Below, piece after piece: positions 7,276 to 15,623 of a stretch of 30,877 nucleotides of DNA. The DNA is from Bdellovibrionaceae bacterium UBA6776. Its GTDB lineage: Bacteria; Bdellovibrionota; Bdellovibrionia; Bdellovibrionales; UBA1609. The DNA lies in NCBI GenBank assembly GCA_002453155.1, contig DKGG01000009.1, positions 1 to 30,877 on the forward strand, given 5' to 3'. Under the pieces are notes generated by a model. It did no database searches and was not told the origin of the DNA. It was given only the letters and a program-made list of their open reading frames with translations. Both the position numbers and the translations under genes were made by a program. Each line of letters begins with the position of its first letter. Position 1 is the stretch's first letter.

Positions 7276-8037
7276 ATGAAATCTGCATTTAAGTTGGGGC
7301 TTCTGAGTTTGGGAGTGGTGGCTTTTTTGGGTCTGATCTGGGCCAGCCTGAAAGTGGTTGAGATGAGCGGAAACCAGGCCGCCCCACCCGCATGGACCCA
7401 TCCTTTGGCCCAGCTTAAAACATGGGATCTTCGTCGCCCTGAAAATTGCGACTCGTCGGATACTTTGATCTCTCAAATTCAAAGTTCTCCAAAAGATGCG
7501 GTTTGGTTTATCGATGTTCAGCCGCAAAAAGATCAATGGATCTTCTTCTGCAATTTTTCAAGCTCCACCAAACTCTATCAACAGTGGCAACAGGGTCCAG
7601 ATCTTGCGCCTGTATTGACAAACCTGACCAAAGACCAGGATCACTTTTACATTTTTAATATCCACGCTTCTCAAGACGAAGAAGCAAAGAGTTTTTTGCG
7701 AGCCACTTCCGAAGTTTCCACGTCGCAAAAAATTGCAGCCATCAGCCCCAGTCGCATTCCCATTCGGACCATTCGTAAGGAACGTCCTCAATGGTTTTTC
7801 GGTGCAGATGGCACGTCATGGACCAAGGTCGTGGTCTTTCACTCTTTAGGATTGGTTGGCTTTAGTGACCTATGGGCAGACTTCTATATATTAGGACGCC
7901 GCGAGCAGGATGCACTCAACAATGCAAACAGCTTGGTGGAGTTTCTCAATCACAAAAATAAGACTTTGATTATGGAATCCGGTTCCAAAAAGAATCTGGT
8001 TTCACCTTACAAAGGGGTCCTTATTATGAAGGACTGA
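7276..8037 (+). CDS. Unknown protein with N-terminal membrane anchor
   Basis: 253 aa that I cannot assign to a family with confidence. Residues about 6-30 (LGLLSLGVVAFLGLIWASL) form one hydrophobic segment after a Lys, so the rest (about 220 residues) is probably periplasmic and membrane-tethered. The soluble part alternates short strands and helices (AVWFIDVQPQKDQWIFFC, FYIFNIHA), vaguely like a phosphodiesterase-type TIM barrel, but I see no HRG or other catalytic motif, so this is only speculation. It is the first gene after the promoter and lies about 50 nt before tolQ on the same strand, so it is probably co-transcribed with the tol genes. Confidence 0.75.
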   Translation: MKSAFKLGLLSLGVVAFLGLIWASLKVVEMSGNQAAPPAWTHPLAQLKTWDLRRPENCDSSDTLISQIQSSPKDAVWFIDVQPQKDQWIFFCNFSSSTKLYQQWQQGPDLAPVLTNLTKDQDHFYIFNIHASQDEEAKSFLRATSEVSTSQKIAAISPSRIPIRTIRKERPQWFFGADGTSWTKVVVFHSLGLVGFSDLWADFYILGRREQDALNNANSLVEFLNHKNKTLIMESGSKKNLVSPYKGVLIMKD

Positions 8038-8086
8038 AGACCGAGTCCGGTTGCACCTGTTTGAAAAAGAATCTAGTCTTAAAAAC

Positions 8087-8821
8087 ATGTCTATTGCACA
8101 CGCACAACAATCCGTCGACGTGGCTGTTGAGACTGGCGCATGGCACGCCATCACCTCTGCAAGTCCTATTGTTCAACTGACCCTCCTCATTTTGATTTTG
8201 ATGTCCATTTTTTCTTGGGCCATCATTTTTCAAAAACGAAAGCTCTTTAAAATCATCGAAAACGAAAACAGCAAATTTGAAGATGATTTTTGGAAAGCAA
8301 AAGCCTTGGAAGATGCTTATGAAAGTTTGGACGAGCACGAAGAAAGCCCGATGGCCCACGTGTTTGAATCCGGATTCATTGAGTTGAAGAAAATTGCCGA
8401 CAGCGGAAAAGATGCAAAAGCGGGAGAAGCTCCATCCCGACCGATGCTTTCGGGAATCGACAACTTAGAAAGATCCCTTCACAAGTCCATCGAAAATGAA
8501 ATCAGCGCAATGGAACACCGATTGAGTTTTTTGGCAACCGTTGGAAGCGTGGGACCTTTTATCGGCTTGTTCGGAACCGTTTGGGGAATCATGGGATCCT
8601 TTCAAAAAATTGGAGCCACTGGAGTTGCAAGCCTTGCCGTGGTTGCACCTGGAATTTCCGAAGCCTTGATTGCAACCGGAGTGGGGCTTTTTGCGGCCAT
8701 CCCGGCAACCATCGCTTACAACATGTTTTTGACTCGATTGAAAAAAGAAGAATTGACTCTCAACAATTTCGGAGCGGATTTCTTAAACGTCGCTAAACGC
8801 AATTTCTTTCGAGAGGGCTAA
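8087..8821 (+). CDS. tolQ: TolQ/ExbB-type proton channel subunit
   Basis: 244 aa from the chosen ATG; a TTG at 8051 would add 12 residues. Neither start has a strong ribosome site, and the ATG gives a normal family N-terminus. Three membrane segments are visible: IVQLTLLILILMSIFSWAII near the N-terminus, then a cytoplasmic loop, then FLATVGSVGPFIGLFGTVWGIM and ALIATGVGLFAAIPATIAYN, the conserved pore helices. With TolR it forms the inner-membrane motor that drives TolA using proton flow. tolR starts 2 nt after its stop. The tolB partner downstream decides Tol over Exb. Confidence 0.93.
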   Translation: MSIAHAQQSVDVAVETGAWHAITSASPIVQLTLLILILMSIFSWAIIFQKRKLFKIIENENSKFEDDFWKAKALEDAYESLDEHEESPMAHVFESGFIELKKIADSGKDAKAGEAPSRPMLSGIDNLERSLHKSIENEISAMEHRLSFLATVGSVGPFIGLFGTVWGIMGSFQKIGATGVASLAVVAPGISEALIATGVGLFAAIPATIAYNMFLTRLKKEELTLNNFGADFLNVAKRNFFREG

Positions 8822-8823
8822 GC

Positions 8824-9246
8824 ATGGGAATGTCTGCTGGCTCAAACCGCAAATCTCGAACGGTTCTTAGTGAAATCAATGTGACTCCACTTGTGGATGT
8901 GATGTTGGTTTTGCTGATTATTTTTATGATCACTGCTCCCATGATGCAGCAAGGACTTGAGGTTGAACTTCCCGAAACTTCAAATAGCGGAGTGAGCACC
9001 ACAGATGAGCCATTTATCATCGTCATCAATAAAGATCGAAGCATTTCTTTTGGAGATTCAAAAATCCCGTTGAAGGAAGTGCAAAAAAAGTTGAAAGCGA
9101 TTTTTGAAACTCGAAAGAACAAACAGGTCTATATTCAAGCGGATAAGAATGTGGACTATGGAACGGTCGCTCAAACCATGGGAGAAGTTCGCTCCGCTGG
9201 AATTTATCAGGTTGGTCTGATCACTTTACCGAAGATGGGATTATGA
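8824..9246 (+). CDS. tolR: TolR/ExbD motor protein
   Basis: 140 aa. A single membrane helix (VDVMLVLLIIFMITAPM) follows the conserved SEINVTPLVDVML, whose Asp is the proton-carrying residue in the family. The remaining ~100 residues are a periplasmic domain (IIVINKDRSISFGD, VYIQADKNVDYGTVAQTM) as in TolR. It works with TolQ as stator of the Tol motor. It overlaps the next gene by 4 nt (ATGA). Confidence 0.94.
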   Translation: MGMSAGSNRKSRTVLSEINVTPLVDVMLVLLIIFMITAPMMQQGLEVELPETSNSGVSTTDEPFIIVINKDRSISFGDSKIPLKEVQKKLKAIFETRKNKQVYIQADKNVDYGTVAQTMGEVRSAGIYQVGLITLPKMGL

Positions 9247-9968
9247 CAGATTCGCTTTCCCGCCCGATATCGATTTCAATTTCTATTCACGTCGGCCTTC
9301 TGGCCGTTATGTTTTTAAAAATGTCATTTTTCCCAGCCGAACCCATTCAGATCCGTCGAGCCATGCGCGTTGATATTGTGGGACTTCCCGACAAGGTTCA
9401 GCCGAAAGTGCTTCCCCCAAAAGAGATTCCAAAAGCCGAGACTCCTCCAAAGGTAAAGACCGAGACAAAACCCAAACCTGCAGCGAAGCCAAAGCCCAAA
9501 GCCAAGCCCTCTCCAAAAGTAAATTTGAAAAAGTCCCAAGATTCAGCCCTGCAAAAAATGAAGGCCCAAGAGGCCTTGGCGAAAATTATGGAAGAAAAGG
9601 CCTTGGAAGAGGTCGAAGAAACAGCAGAGCCCACACCCATCAAAGGGAATGCTGTTTCTGAAGGCAACAGCCTAACCGGTTTGGATCAAATTGAATACGA
9701 CCGCTACATTGATGAAGTCACAACCATCATTTCACAATGGTCTTTGCCCGAGTGGCTTTCCAGTTTAGACCTCAAAGCTTCTGCTCAAGTTTTGATCGAC
9801 GAGAACGGCTACGTCACAGACAAGAAGATTGTGAACAGTTCCGGCAACGAAATGTTCGACGCCGAAGTTCTTTCTGCCATTGAAAAATCATCGCCATTTC
9901 CCGCTCCGCCAGCAAGACTCAAGGGGAGGCTTGCTTCGCAGGGTTTTATATTTAACTTCCCCGAATAA
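9243..9968 (+). CDS. tolA: TolA/TonB-like energy-transducing protein
   Basis: 241 aa: an N-terminal membrane anchor (ISISISIHVGLLAVMFL), a Pro/Lys-rich linker (about residues 54-105, repeats of KPKPA type), a short charged helix rich in Glu and Ala, and a C-terminal TonB/TolA fold (ASAQVLIDENGYVTDKKIVNSSGN, SPFPAPPARLKG). It is much shorter than the 421-aa E. coli TolA and lacks the long Ala-rich helix, so it should span less of the periplasm. Position between tolR and tolB argues for the TolA role; by sequence alone it could be called TonB. Confidence 0.85.
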   Translation: MTDSLSRPISISISIHVGLLAVMFLKMSFFPAEPIQIRRAMRVDIVGLPDKVQPKVLPPKEIPKAETPPKVKTETKPKPAAKPKPKAKPSPKVNLKKSQDSALQKMKAQEALAKIMEEKALEEVEETAEPTPIKGNAVSEGNSLTGLDQIEYDRYIDEVTTIISQWSLPEWLSSLDLKASAQVLIDENGYVTDKKIVNSSGNEMFDAEVLSAIEKSSPFPAPPARLKGRLASQGFIFNFPE

Positions 9969-9979
9969 GAGGACCACAT

Positions 9980-11404
9980 ATGCGTAAATTCATTCCACTC
10001 ACAAAACTGACCCTCTTTCTCGTTTTATGTCTTGGCGTGAGCATTAGCTCTCACGCCGAAAAGTCTTCGGGTGCCATCTATATTGATGTGGGACAGGCCA
10101 AGGTTAAAAAAAGTATTCTGGCATTTACACCCCTCAAATACTTTGGAACCGAAGGCGACAGCCGATCTAACATTCAAATTGGAAACCAGCTTTACGAAAC
10201 AATTTTTAAGGATCTGGACGCTTCTTATTATTTTAAATTCTTAAATCCCGATGGCTATCTGGAAGATCCCGCCAAAGTGGGTTTAAAACCTGCGCCTGGA
10301 GAGCCTGGAGGATTTAACTTTTCAAAATGGAAAACTGCAGGTGCTGAATTTTTGATTCGCGCCGGCTACCGCGTCACCGGAAGTAAAATCTCTTTGGATG
10401 TGTATTTGTACCATGTCCCGCAAGCAAAAAATATTTTTGCCAAATCCTACTCGGGAGACAAATCGGCCATTTCAACTTTGGGACACACCTTCGCCAATGA
10501 CTTGGTAGAGTCTTTGACCGGAAAAAAAGGAATCTTTCTAACCAAGTTGGTTGCAGTTCGCCAAAACAACGGTTTGGTTGGAAATCAGATCTCTAAAGAG
10601 ATTTATGTTTTAGATTGGGATGGCAGTGATGCAAAAGTGATCACCAATCACAACAGCATTTCCACCAGCCCCAACTGGTCCCATGATGGCGAAAAGATTG
10701 CTTACACTTCTTTTGCCTATCACAAGAAGCACAAAGTGCGAAATGCCGACCTTTTCATCTACAATCTAAAAACGGCAAAACGCTTTTTGGTTTCTTACCG
10801 AAAAGGCTTAAACTCCGGTGCGGACTTTTTTCCAGGAGACAAGGAAATGGTTTTGACTTTGTCTCGAGGTGGAAAGGCCAACATCTATAAAATGCCTGCG
10901 GACGGAAGCTCTGCAACCCCTCTGACCAATGGACCCGCCGGTGCAATGAATGTTGAACCGGCCGTTTCTCCGGATGGATCGCAGATTGCTTTTTCCAGCG
11001 ACCGTTCCGGACGTCCCATGATTTATGTGATGAATGCTTCGGGTTCCAATCCCCGCCGAATCACTTTCGCAGGTAAGTACAATTCCACTCCAGCTTGGTC
11101 TCCCGATGGAAAAACACTGGCCTTTGCTGGTTACAAAAGTGGTCACTTTGACATCTACACCATCAGTGCGGATGGAAAAGGAATCAAGAAACTGACAGAG
11201 GCTAAAAAAACCAACGGCAAATGGTCCAACAACGAAAGTCCTTCTTGGTCTCCGGATGGAAGACACATCGTTTTTGTCAGTGATCGCGATGGATCCAAGC
11301 AACTTTATATGATTTCTCCAGATGGAGAAAATGAAAGACAAATCACTCGAGACTCCCGATACTCTTGGGATCGTCCCAAGTGGTCCCCTTACCTCAATGA
11401 TTAA
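9980..11404 (+). CDS. tolB: Tol-Pal translocation protein TolB
   Basis: 474 aa. A signal peptide (MRKFIPLTKLTLFLVLCLGV, cleavage near SSHA-EK) precedes the TolB N-terminal domain and a C-terminal beta-propeller with repeated blades: SPNWSHDGEKIAYTS, EPAVSPDGSQIAFSSDRSG, TPAWSPDGKTLAFAG, SPSWSPDGRHIVFVSDRDG. It is a periplasmic partner of TolA and Pal in outer-membrane constriction. AAGAGGA lies 7 nt before the ATG. No pal gene follows; instead the next gene starts inside the last codons of tolB. Confidence 0.96.
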   Translation: MRKFIPLTKLTLFLVLCLGVSISSHAEKSSGAIYIDVGQAKVKKSILAFTPLKYFGTEGDSRSNIQIGNQLYETIFKDLDASYYFKFLNPDGYLEDPAKVGLKPAPGEPGGFNFSKWKTAGAEFLIRAGYRVTGSKISLDVYLYHVPQAKNIFAKSYSGDKSAISTLGHTFANDLVESLTGKKGIFLTKLVAVRQNNGLVGNQISKEIYVLDWDGSDAKVITNHNSISTSPNWSHDGEKIAYTSFAYHKKHKVRNADLFIYNLKTAKRFLVSYRKGLNSGADFFPGDKEMVLTLSRGGKANIYKMPADGSSATPLTNGPAGAMNVEPAVSPDGSQIAFSSDRSGRPMIYVMNASGSNPRRITFAGKYNSTPAWSPDGKTLAFAGYKSGHFDIYTISADGKGIKKLTEAKKTNGKWSNNESPSWSPDGRHIVFVSDRDGSKQLYMISPDGENERQITRDSRYSWDRPKWSPYLND

Positions 11405-13847
11405 AAATTTTGAAAGCTATTCTGAATCTGATCGGGCGGAGCTTGCTTCATGCAGCCCCGCCTTTCAGCGCTACCAATCTTTGATTCAAAAACCGAACCC
11501 CATAGATCCGTTAGATCAACTTCGAATTTCAAAAATTAAAAGCTGGTCTGAAGCGACTTTGGCCACTTACTTTGAAGAGCATTCTCCAAAAGAAGTCTGT
11601 GAGGCTTGGTCCCAAACGGCAGATGAATACATTCAGAAGGTCTATGATCATTTCAACCTGAGTGCCTTTGATATGGCAGTGTGTGCTTTGGGAAAACTGG
11701 GTGCCAAGGAATTGAACCTCAGCTCGGACATTGATCTGATTTTTGTGATTCGCGACAAACCTTCGGAAGAGTTGATCCGAGCGTCGCGAGAATTTGCAAA
11801 GGCGCTTTCCACTCTCTCTGAATGGGGACCTGGCTTTCGGGTCGATTTGGATTTGAGGCCTGGAGGAAAAGGTTCCCCATTGGTTACAAATCTCAACCAC
11901 TTTCAAACATACTATTGGACCCAAGCGGAGCTTTGGGAACGCATGGCTTTGGTCAGACTTCGAGTGATTGCGGGACCAAAGGATTTGTCTCAAGAAATCT
12001 CAGAGATTCGTGATCAATACTGCTATCGAAAGTATTTGGATTACAGCCTGCTTGAAGAACTTCGAAGACTTCGACCTAAAATTCACGGCACCGCTCACCG
12101 AAACCATAATGACTCCATCATTGATTTCAAACTGACTCCTGGATTTATTCGGGACATTGAACTGTTTGTTGCTGCTCATCAAATCATGTATGGCGGCCGA
12201 AATTTAAATCTTCGAACCACTTCCACATCAAAAGCTTGTATGGCATTAAGTGCCTTTGAAAAATCCCCTCAATTGTTTCAGCAGTTGTTGGAAATTTACT
12301 GGGAATACCGCCAATGGGAAAACCAGGTCCAAGCCATCAACGACTTTCAAACCCATGAGGTGAATTATGAAAATTTGCCCAAAGGATGGGAATGGCCACA
12401 GCCGAAGGACTTAAGGAAGAAAAGTGACTTTGTCGATAGGCACATCTCTGATCTGTTGGGTTCTGCCCATGTGAAGGACAACATGCCTTTGTCCCTATCC
12501 GACATTACGGACGAAGACCTCCTTGAGAAAGGTTTTTCAAAACAAACTGTGGAAGACGTGTGGCCCACCGTCAAATCAGCCTCGGTTTTGTCTCGACAAA
12601 AAGATGTGGATGATCAAAAACGCAGCTTTGTGATTCGCCAGTTTGTGGATGAAATTTCCAGATCCGCTTTTGATAAGAATCTGGGCATGAAAGGTTTAAA
12701 GGAATTTTTGACTTCCATTCGTGCCAAAGCCACTTTTTATCATTTGCTGGCCAACGAGGAACAGCTGATCAAAGAACTCAGTTTTCTTTTTGGACTGTCC
12801 CCCTATTTGGGAGCGCTGTTTTCGAACCGTCCCGAGTTGATGGACAGCTTTCTTTTTAACCGAACAGACTGGGTTTCCAACAACTTGGAAGAAGCCTTGG
12901 TGGAGATGGCAGAACGCAAACGCATTGCCGAGATTCGCGGAGCTTTGGCCTTTTTAACCAGCCTTAAATTGGACCCATTGACTCAAACTCTGACAGACAC
13001 CGCGGACTCCATCTGCGTACGCCTCTTGAAACTTTTAGAAGAAGATTTGAAATTTGAAAGTGGACTGACCCTTTTGGCCCTTGGAAAATGGGGTGGCCGA
13101 GAGCTTGGATTCAAATCGGATTTGGACTTTATCTTTGTGTCTGAGGACAAACCCACAGAAGTCCATCACAAACTGGCCCGAAGGTTTATGTCCTATTTGA
13201 GATCTCCCACGCAAAGTGGAGTGATCTACAATTTGGACACACGACTTCGCCCTCAAGGAAAAGGTGGAGCTATTATTGTTCAACAGCCCTTTCTTTTTGA
13301 ATTTTTGGATCAAAACGCCGAAGCTTGGGAGCGGCAGGCTTACCTGAAAGGGCGATGGATCGATTCCGATCAAAACTTTCAAGCTCATCTTCCACCTTCA
13401 AAGGGATTGAGCGACTCCGACTTGGATCAACTGAAAAAGATTCGCGAAAAGCTCATTCTTCCACCACGGTCCACAGAATTTTCCTTGAAGTACACTCAAG
13501 GAGGGCTCTTAGACATTGAGTTGGCTCTTCAAACGCTCATTTTAAAGGACAATGCTTTGATTGAAGACGGCAGCATGAAGAGTTTTTTCAAGGCGTTAAA
13601 TCTCACTGGAAGCTTTTTGGAAACTCACTATTTGAACCTTCGCCAAATCGAACAGATTTCTCGAATTCTTTCACTGGAAGTAGACCCTAAACTGAGCTTA
13701 GATAAATCCTTTTTGCCTCTTTCCGCGAAAATTTTGTCTGTCAGTGCAGAAGACCTTCTTCAATCCACCCAAAACTCCGCAGAGAAGGCTCACAAAGAGT
13801 TGCTCAAATTGGATCCAACTTACATTTACAGCGGAGAATCTTCGTAA
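11397..13847 (+). CDS. glnE: GlnE-type bifunctional adenylyltransferase
   Basis: 816 aa from the ATG that overlaps the tolB stop by 8 nt; the frame extends 25 codons further into tolB, but that stretch encodes conserved TolB sequence. Two nucleotidyltransferase domains are visible: ALGKLGAKELNLSSDIDLIF (D111/D113) in the N-terminal adenylyl-removing half and ALGKWGGRELGFKSDLDFIF (D575/D577) in the C-terminal adenylating half. Each half also has the downstream LDLRPGGKG or TRLRPQGKG motif and an E-x-W-E helix. Family role: attaching or removing AMP on glutamine synthetase in response to nitrogen status. It is shorter than E. coli GlnE (946 aa), mostly at the N-terminus and in the inter-domain region. 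Both Asp pairs are intact, so both activities look possible. Confidence 0.92.
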   Translation: MIKNFESYSESDRAELASCSPAFQRYQSLIQKPNPIDPLDQLRISKIKSWSEATLATYFEEHSPKEVCEAWSQTADEYIQKVYDHFNLSAFDMAVCALGKLGAKELNLSSDIDLIFVIRDKPSEELIRASREFAKALSTLSEWGPGFRVDLDLRPGGKGSPLVTNLNHFQTYYWTQAELWERMALVRLRVIAGPKDLSQEISEIRDQYCYRKYLDYSLLEELRRLRPKIHGTAHRNHNDSIIDFKLTPGFIRDIELFVAAHQIMYGGRNLNLRTTSTSKACMALSAFEKSPQLFQQLLEIYWEYRQWENQVQAINDFQTHEVNYENLPKGWEWPQPKDLRKKSDFVDRHISDLLGSAHVKDNMPLSLSDITDEDLLEKGFSKQTVEDVWPTVKSASVLSRQKDVDDQKRSFVIRQFVDEISRSAFDKNLGMKGLKEFLTSIRAKATFYHLLANEEQLIKELSFLFGLSPYLGALFSNRPELMDSFLFNRTDWVSNNLEEALVEMAERKRIAEIRGALAFLTSLKLDPLTQTLTDTADSICVRLLKLLEEDLKFESGLTLLALGKWGGRELGFKSDLDFIFVSEDKPTEVHHKLARRFMSYLRSPTQSGVIYNLDTRLRPQGKGGAIIVQQPFLFEFLDQNAEAWERQAYLKGRWIDSDQNFQAHLPPSKGLSDSDLDQLKKIREKLILPPRSTEFSLKYTQGGLLDIELALQTLILKDNALIEDGSMKSFFKALNLTGSFLETHYLNLRQIEQISRILSLEVDPKLSLDKSFLPLSAKILSVSAEDLLQSTQNSAEKAHKELLKLDPTYIYSGESS

Positions 13848-14560
13848 AGAACAACGATTTCGATGCGGTCATTTAAGTTCACTTTATCTGATGATAGAGG
13901 TCTGTGACTGCCAAATCCTGCTGTGATCATTTTAGACGGAGAAAGTCCGTGAACCCGTACAAAGTATTTTGCCATTTGTAGGGCTCTCTCTTGAGAAAGT
14001 TCAAATTCCCCCAAACGTTTGGTATCAAAAACAGAGTCCACATGACCTTCAATTAAAATCCGACGATCTATCTTTTGTAGGGCCTTCCCCAGCTCGGCCA
14101 AAAATGGCATGGCCTCTTTGCGAAACTTCAACTCTCCGCCGGGAAATATCTCTGGACCTCGAATCACCAACCGCACTCCAAGATCATCGGAATAAAGGTC
14201 CATCAAATACTTAGATCTGGAATCTGCCGAAATGTTTTTTTCGATTTCTTTTTCGGTCTTTTCGGTCACGGCCATATCCTCAGGACGTGAATTTTTATAA
14301 GTGGGAAGAGGGCTTTCGATGATCTGATCGCTTTTTTCGCCCTGTTGCACTTGAGCTCCAGAACCGCCAAAAGCACCTGCTTTGATCAAATACTTTTTAA
14401 TGCTCTCTTGAAACTGCTGGGTCTTTTCTACATTTCTTTCAGAGGTGGCATAAAGCACTGTGAAGAAGGCAAACAGCAAGGTGATAAAGTCTGCATAGGA
14501 GACCAGCCACCTTTCGTGCCCCGCTTCTTCTTCATGATGCAAATCGTTTCGCTTTCTCAT
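13826..14560 (-). CDS. motB: Flagellar stator protein MotB
   Basis: 244 aa. One N-terminal membrane helix, WLVSYADFITLLFAFFTVLYA, holds the proton-binding Asp (D24). A linker follows, then an OmpA-like peptidoglycan-binding domain (LIEGHVDSVFD, LSQERALQMAKYFV, GFGSHRPLSSDKVNLNDRIEIVV). With MotA it forms the stator, anchored to peptidoglycan, that powers flagellar rotation. The start overlaps the motA stop (ATGA), and the 3' end overlaps the convergent glnE by 22 nt, so there is no room for a separate terminator. Bdellovibrio is known to carry several motAB pairs; this may be one of a set. Confidence 0.93.
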   Translation of the reverse strand: MRKRNDLHHEEEAGHERWLVSYADFITLLFAFFTVLYATSERNVEKTQQFQESIKKYLIKAGAFGGSGAQVQQGEKSDQIIESPLPTYKNSRPEDMAVTEKTEKEIEKNISADSRSKYLMDLYSDDLGVRLVIRGPEIFPGGELKFRKEAMPFLAELGKALQKIDRRILIEGHVDSVFDTKRLGEFELSQERALQMAKYFVRVHGLSPSKMITAGFGSHRPLSSDKVNLNDRIEIVVLYEDSPL

Positions 14561-15300
14561 TGCAGATAGGCCTGCATTTTTTGCTCGATGATGTAGGGAT
14601 TCAAACCACTCAAGATGGCGAGTCCACCCTCAAGCATCATTTCTTCAGTTTCCGCTCGGTACTGCACCAAGGACTTCAGCTTGTTTCCAATGGGAATCAA
14701 AACCAAGTTGGCAATTCCCACACCATAAATGGTGGCAACGAAGGCCACCGCAATTCCTTGTCCCAAAGCGCTGGTGTCCGAAATGTTTCCCATCACATGA
14801 ATCAATCCAAGAACCGCACCAATAATCCCGATGGTGGGCGAAAACCCACCTGCATCCAACCACACCTTAGAAGCTTGCGCTTTTTTTCGGTGGTTGATCT
14901 CGATTTCAGATTCAAAGACCTTTCGAACGGTTTCGGGATCCACTCCATCAACCACAAAACGAAAAACCGTGCGCATGAATGGATCGGAATAATTTCCCAC
15001 GCGCTTTTCCAAAGCTAAAATACTTTCTTTTCGAGCAATTTGAGCCGATTGAACAATTTCTTCGGCAATGCGCCTTCTTTCGGCCAGTTCATCGGAACCC
15101 AAAAGTTGCCGGACCGCACGAATTGCCGCACGCAAACTTTCTGGCCGATGGGAAGTCATTGTCGCACCGAGAGTTCCCCCGAAAACAATCAGAGCGGCAG
15201 TCCCCTGAAACAAGGCTGCAACATGTCCTCCCTCAAGAAGATTTCCAACAAAGATCGCACCCACTCCCACAAGCAATCCGATAAGGGTCAAAGATCTCAT
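14557..15300 (-). CDS. motA: Flagellar stator protein MotA
   Basis: 247 aa from the ATG at 15300, which has AAGGAG 8 nt upstream; the frame runs back to 15345 but those residues overlap the upstream gene. Four membrane segments are visible: LTLIGLLVGVGAIFVGNLL, ALFQGTAALIVFGGTLGATM, and after a large cytoplasmic loop TIGIIGAVLGLIHVM and GIAVAFVATIYGVGIANLVLI. The last pair is the MotA ion-channel signature. Its ATG overlaps the stop of the upstream swrD-like gene and its own stop overlaps motB, making a compact three-gene flagellar motor operon. Confidence 0.94.
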   Translation of the reverse strand: MRSLTLIGLLVGVGAIFVGNLLEGGHVAALFQGTAALIVFGGTLGATMTSHRPESLRAAIRAVRQLLGSDELAERRRIAEEIVQSAQIARKESILALEKRVGNYSDPFMRTVFRFVVDGVDPETVRKVFESEIEINHRKKAQASKVWLDAGGFSPTIGIIGAVLGLIHVMGNISDTSALGQGIAVAFVATIYGVGIANLVLIPIGNKLKSLVQYRAETEEMMLEGGLAILSGLNPYIIEQKMQAYLQ

Positions 15301-15494
15301 TCTGATTTCTCCTTTAATCTTAGAGAGCGTCTGAAAGCACTCCATTTGGAATCAATTTCTTGAACGGTGTCTTTTACGGTCATTCGAGAATCATCAATAA
15401 ACACCAAAGTGGTGTCCGGACTTTGAAAAATCATCTTAATTTGGTCAGGATTGATCCAAACACTTTCGCCATTTAATTTGTGAAGCTCTAACAT
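15297..15494 (-). CDS. swrD: FlbD/SwrD-family flagellar protein
   Basis: 65 aa from the ATG at 15494 (GGAAG 10 nt upstream); an upstream ATG at 15527 would add 11 residues not typical of the family. The pattern L-x-K-L-N-G-E-x-V-x-I-N-P-D-x-I, then PDTTLVFIDDSRMTVKDTVQEI, matches the short FlbD/SwrD family. In Bacillus subtilis SwrD raises flagellar motor power and sits near stator genes, in line with its position directly upstream of motA (4-nt overlap). The rest of the upstream gap to 15624 shows no promoter I would defend. Confidence 0.82.
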   Translation of the reverse strand: MLELHKLNGESVWINPDQIKMIFQSPDTTLVFIDDSRMTVKDTVQEIDSKWSAFRRSLRLKEKSE

Positions 15495-15623
15495 AAATTT
15501 ACGACTTCCAAAGTTATGAAATTCCAACTCAAGGTTGTCTTCTATTGCACTCTGTTACAGACTATCACTTGCCCTAGAGTTTGATCAAAAGCTTTGGGTT
15601 CTCAAGACTTTAGGTGGTTTTGA

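Noticed and set aside
7276..8037. Glycerophosphodiester phosphodiesterase
   Set aside because: Only a vague strand-helix resemblance; the catalytic His/Arg-Gly and metal-binding motifs of the family are not seen.
10808..11341. Minus-strand 177-codon ORF inside tolB
   Set aside because: It is antisense to the conserved beta-propeller repeats and has no recognisable protein features.
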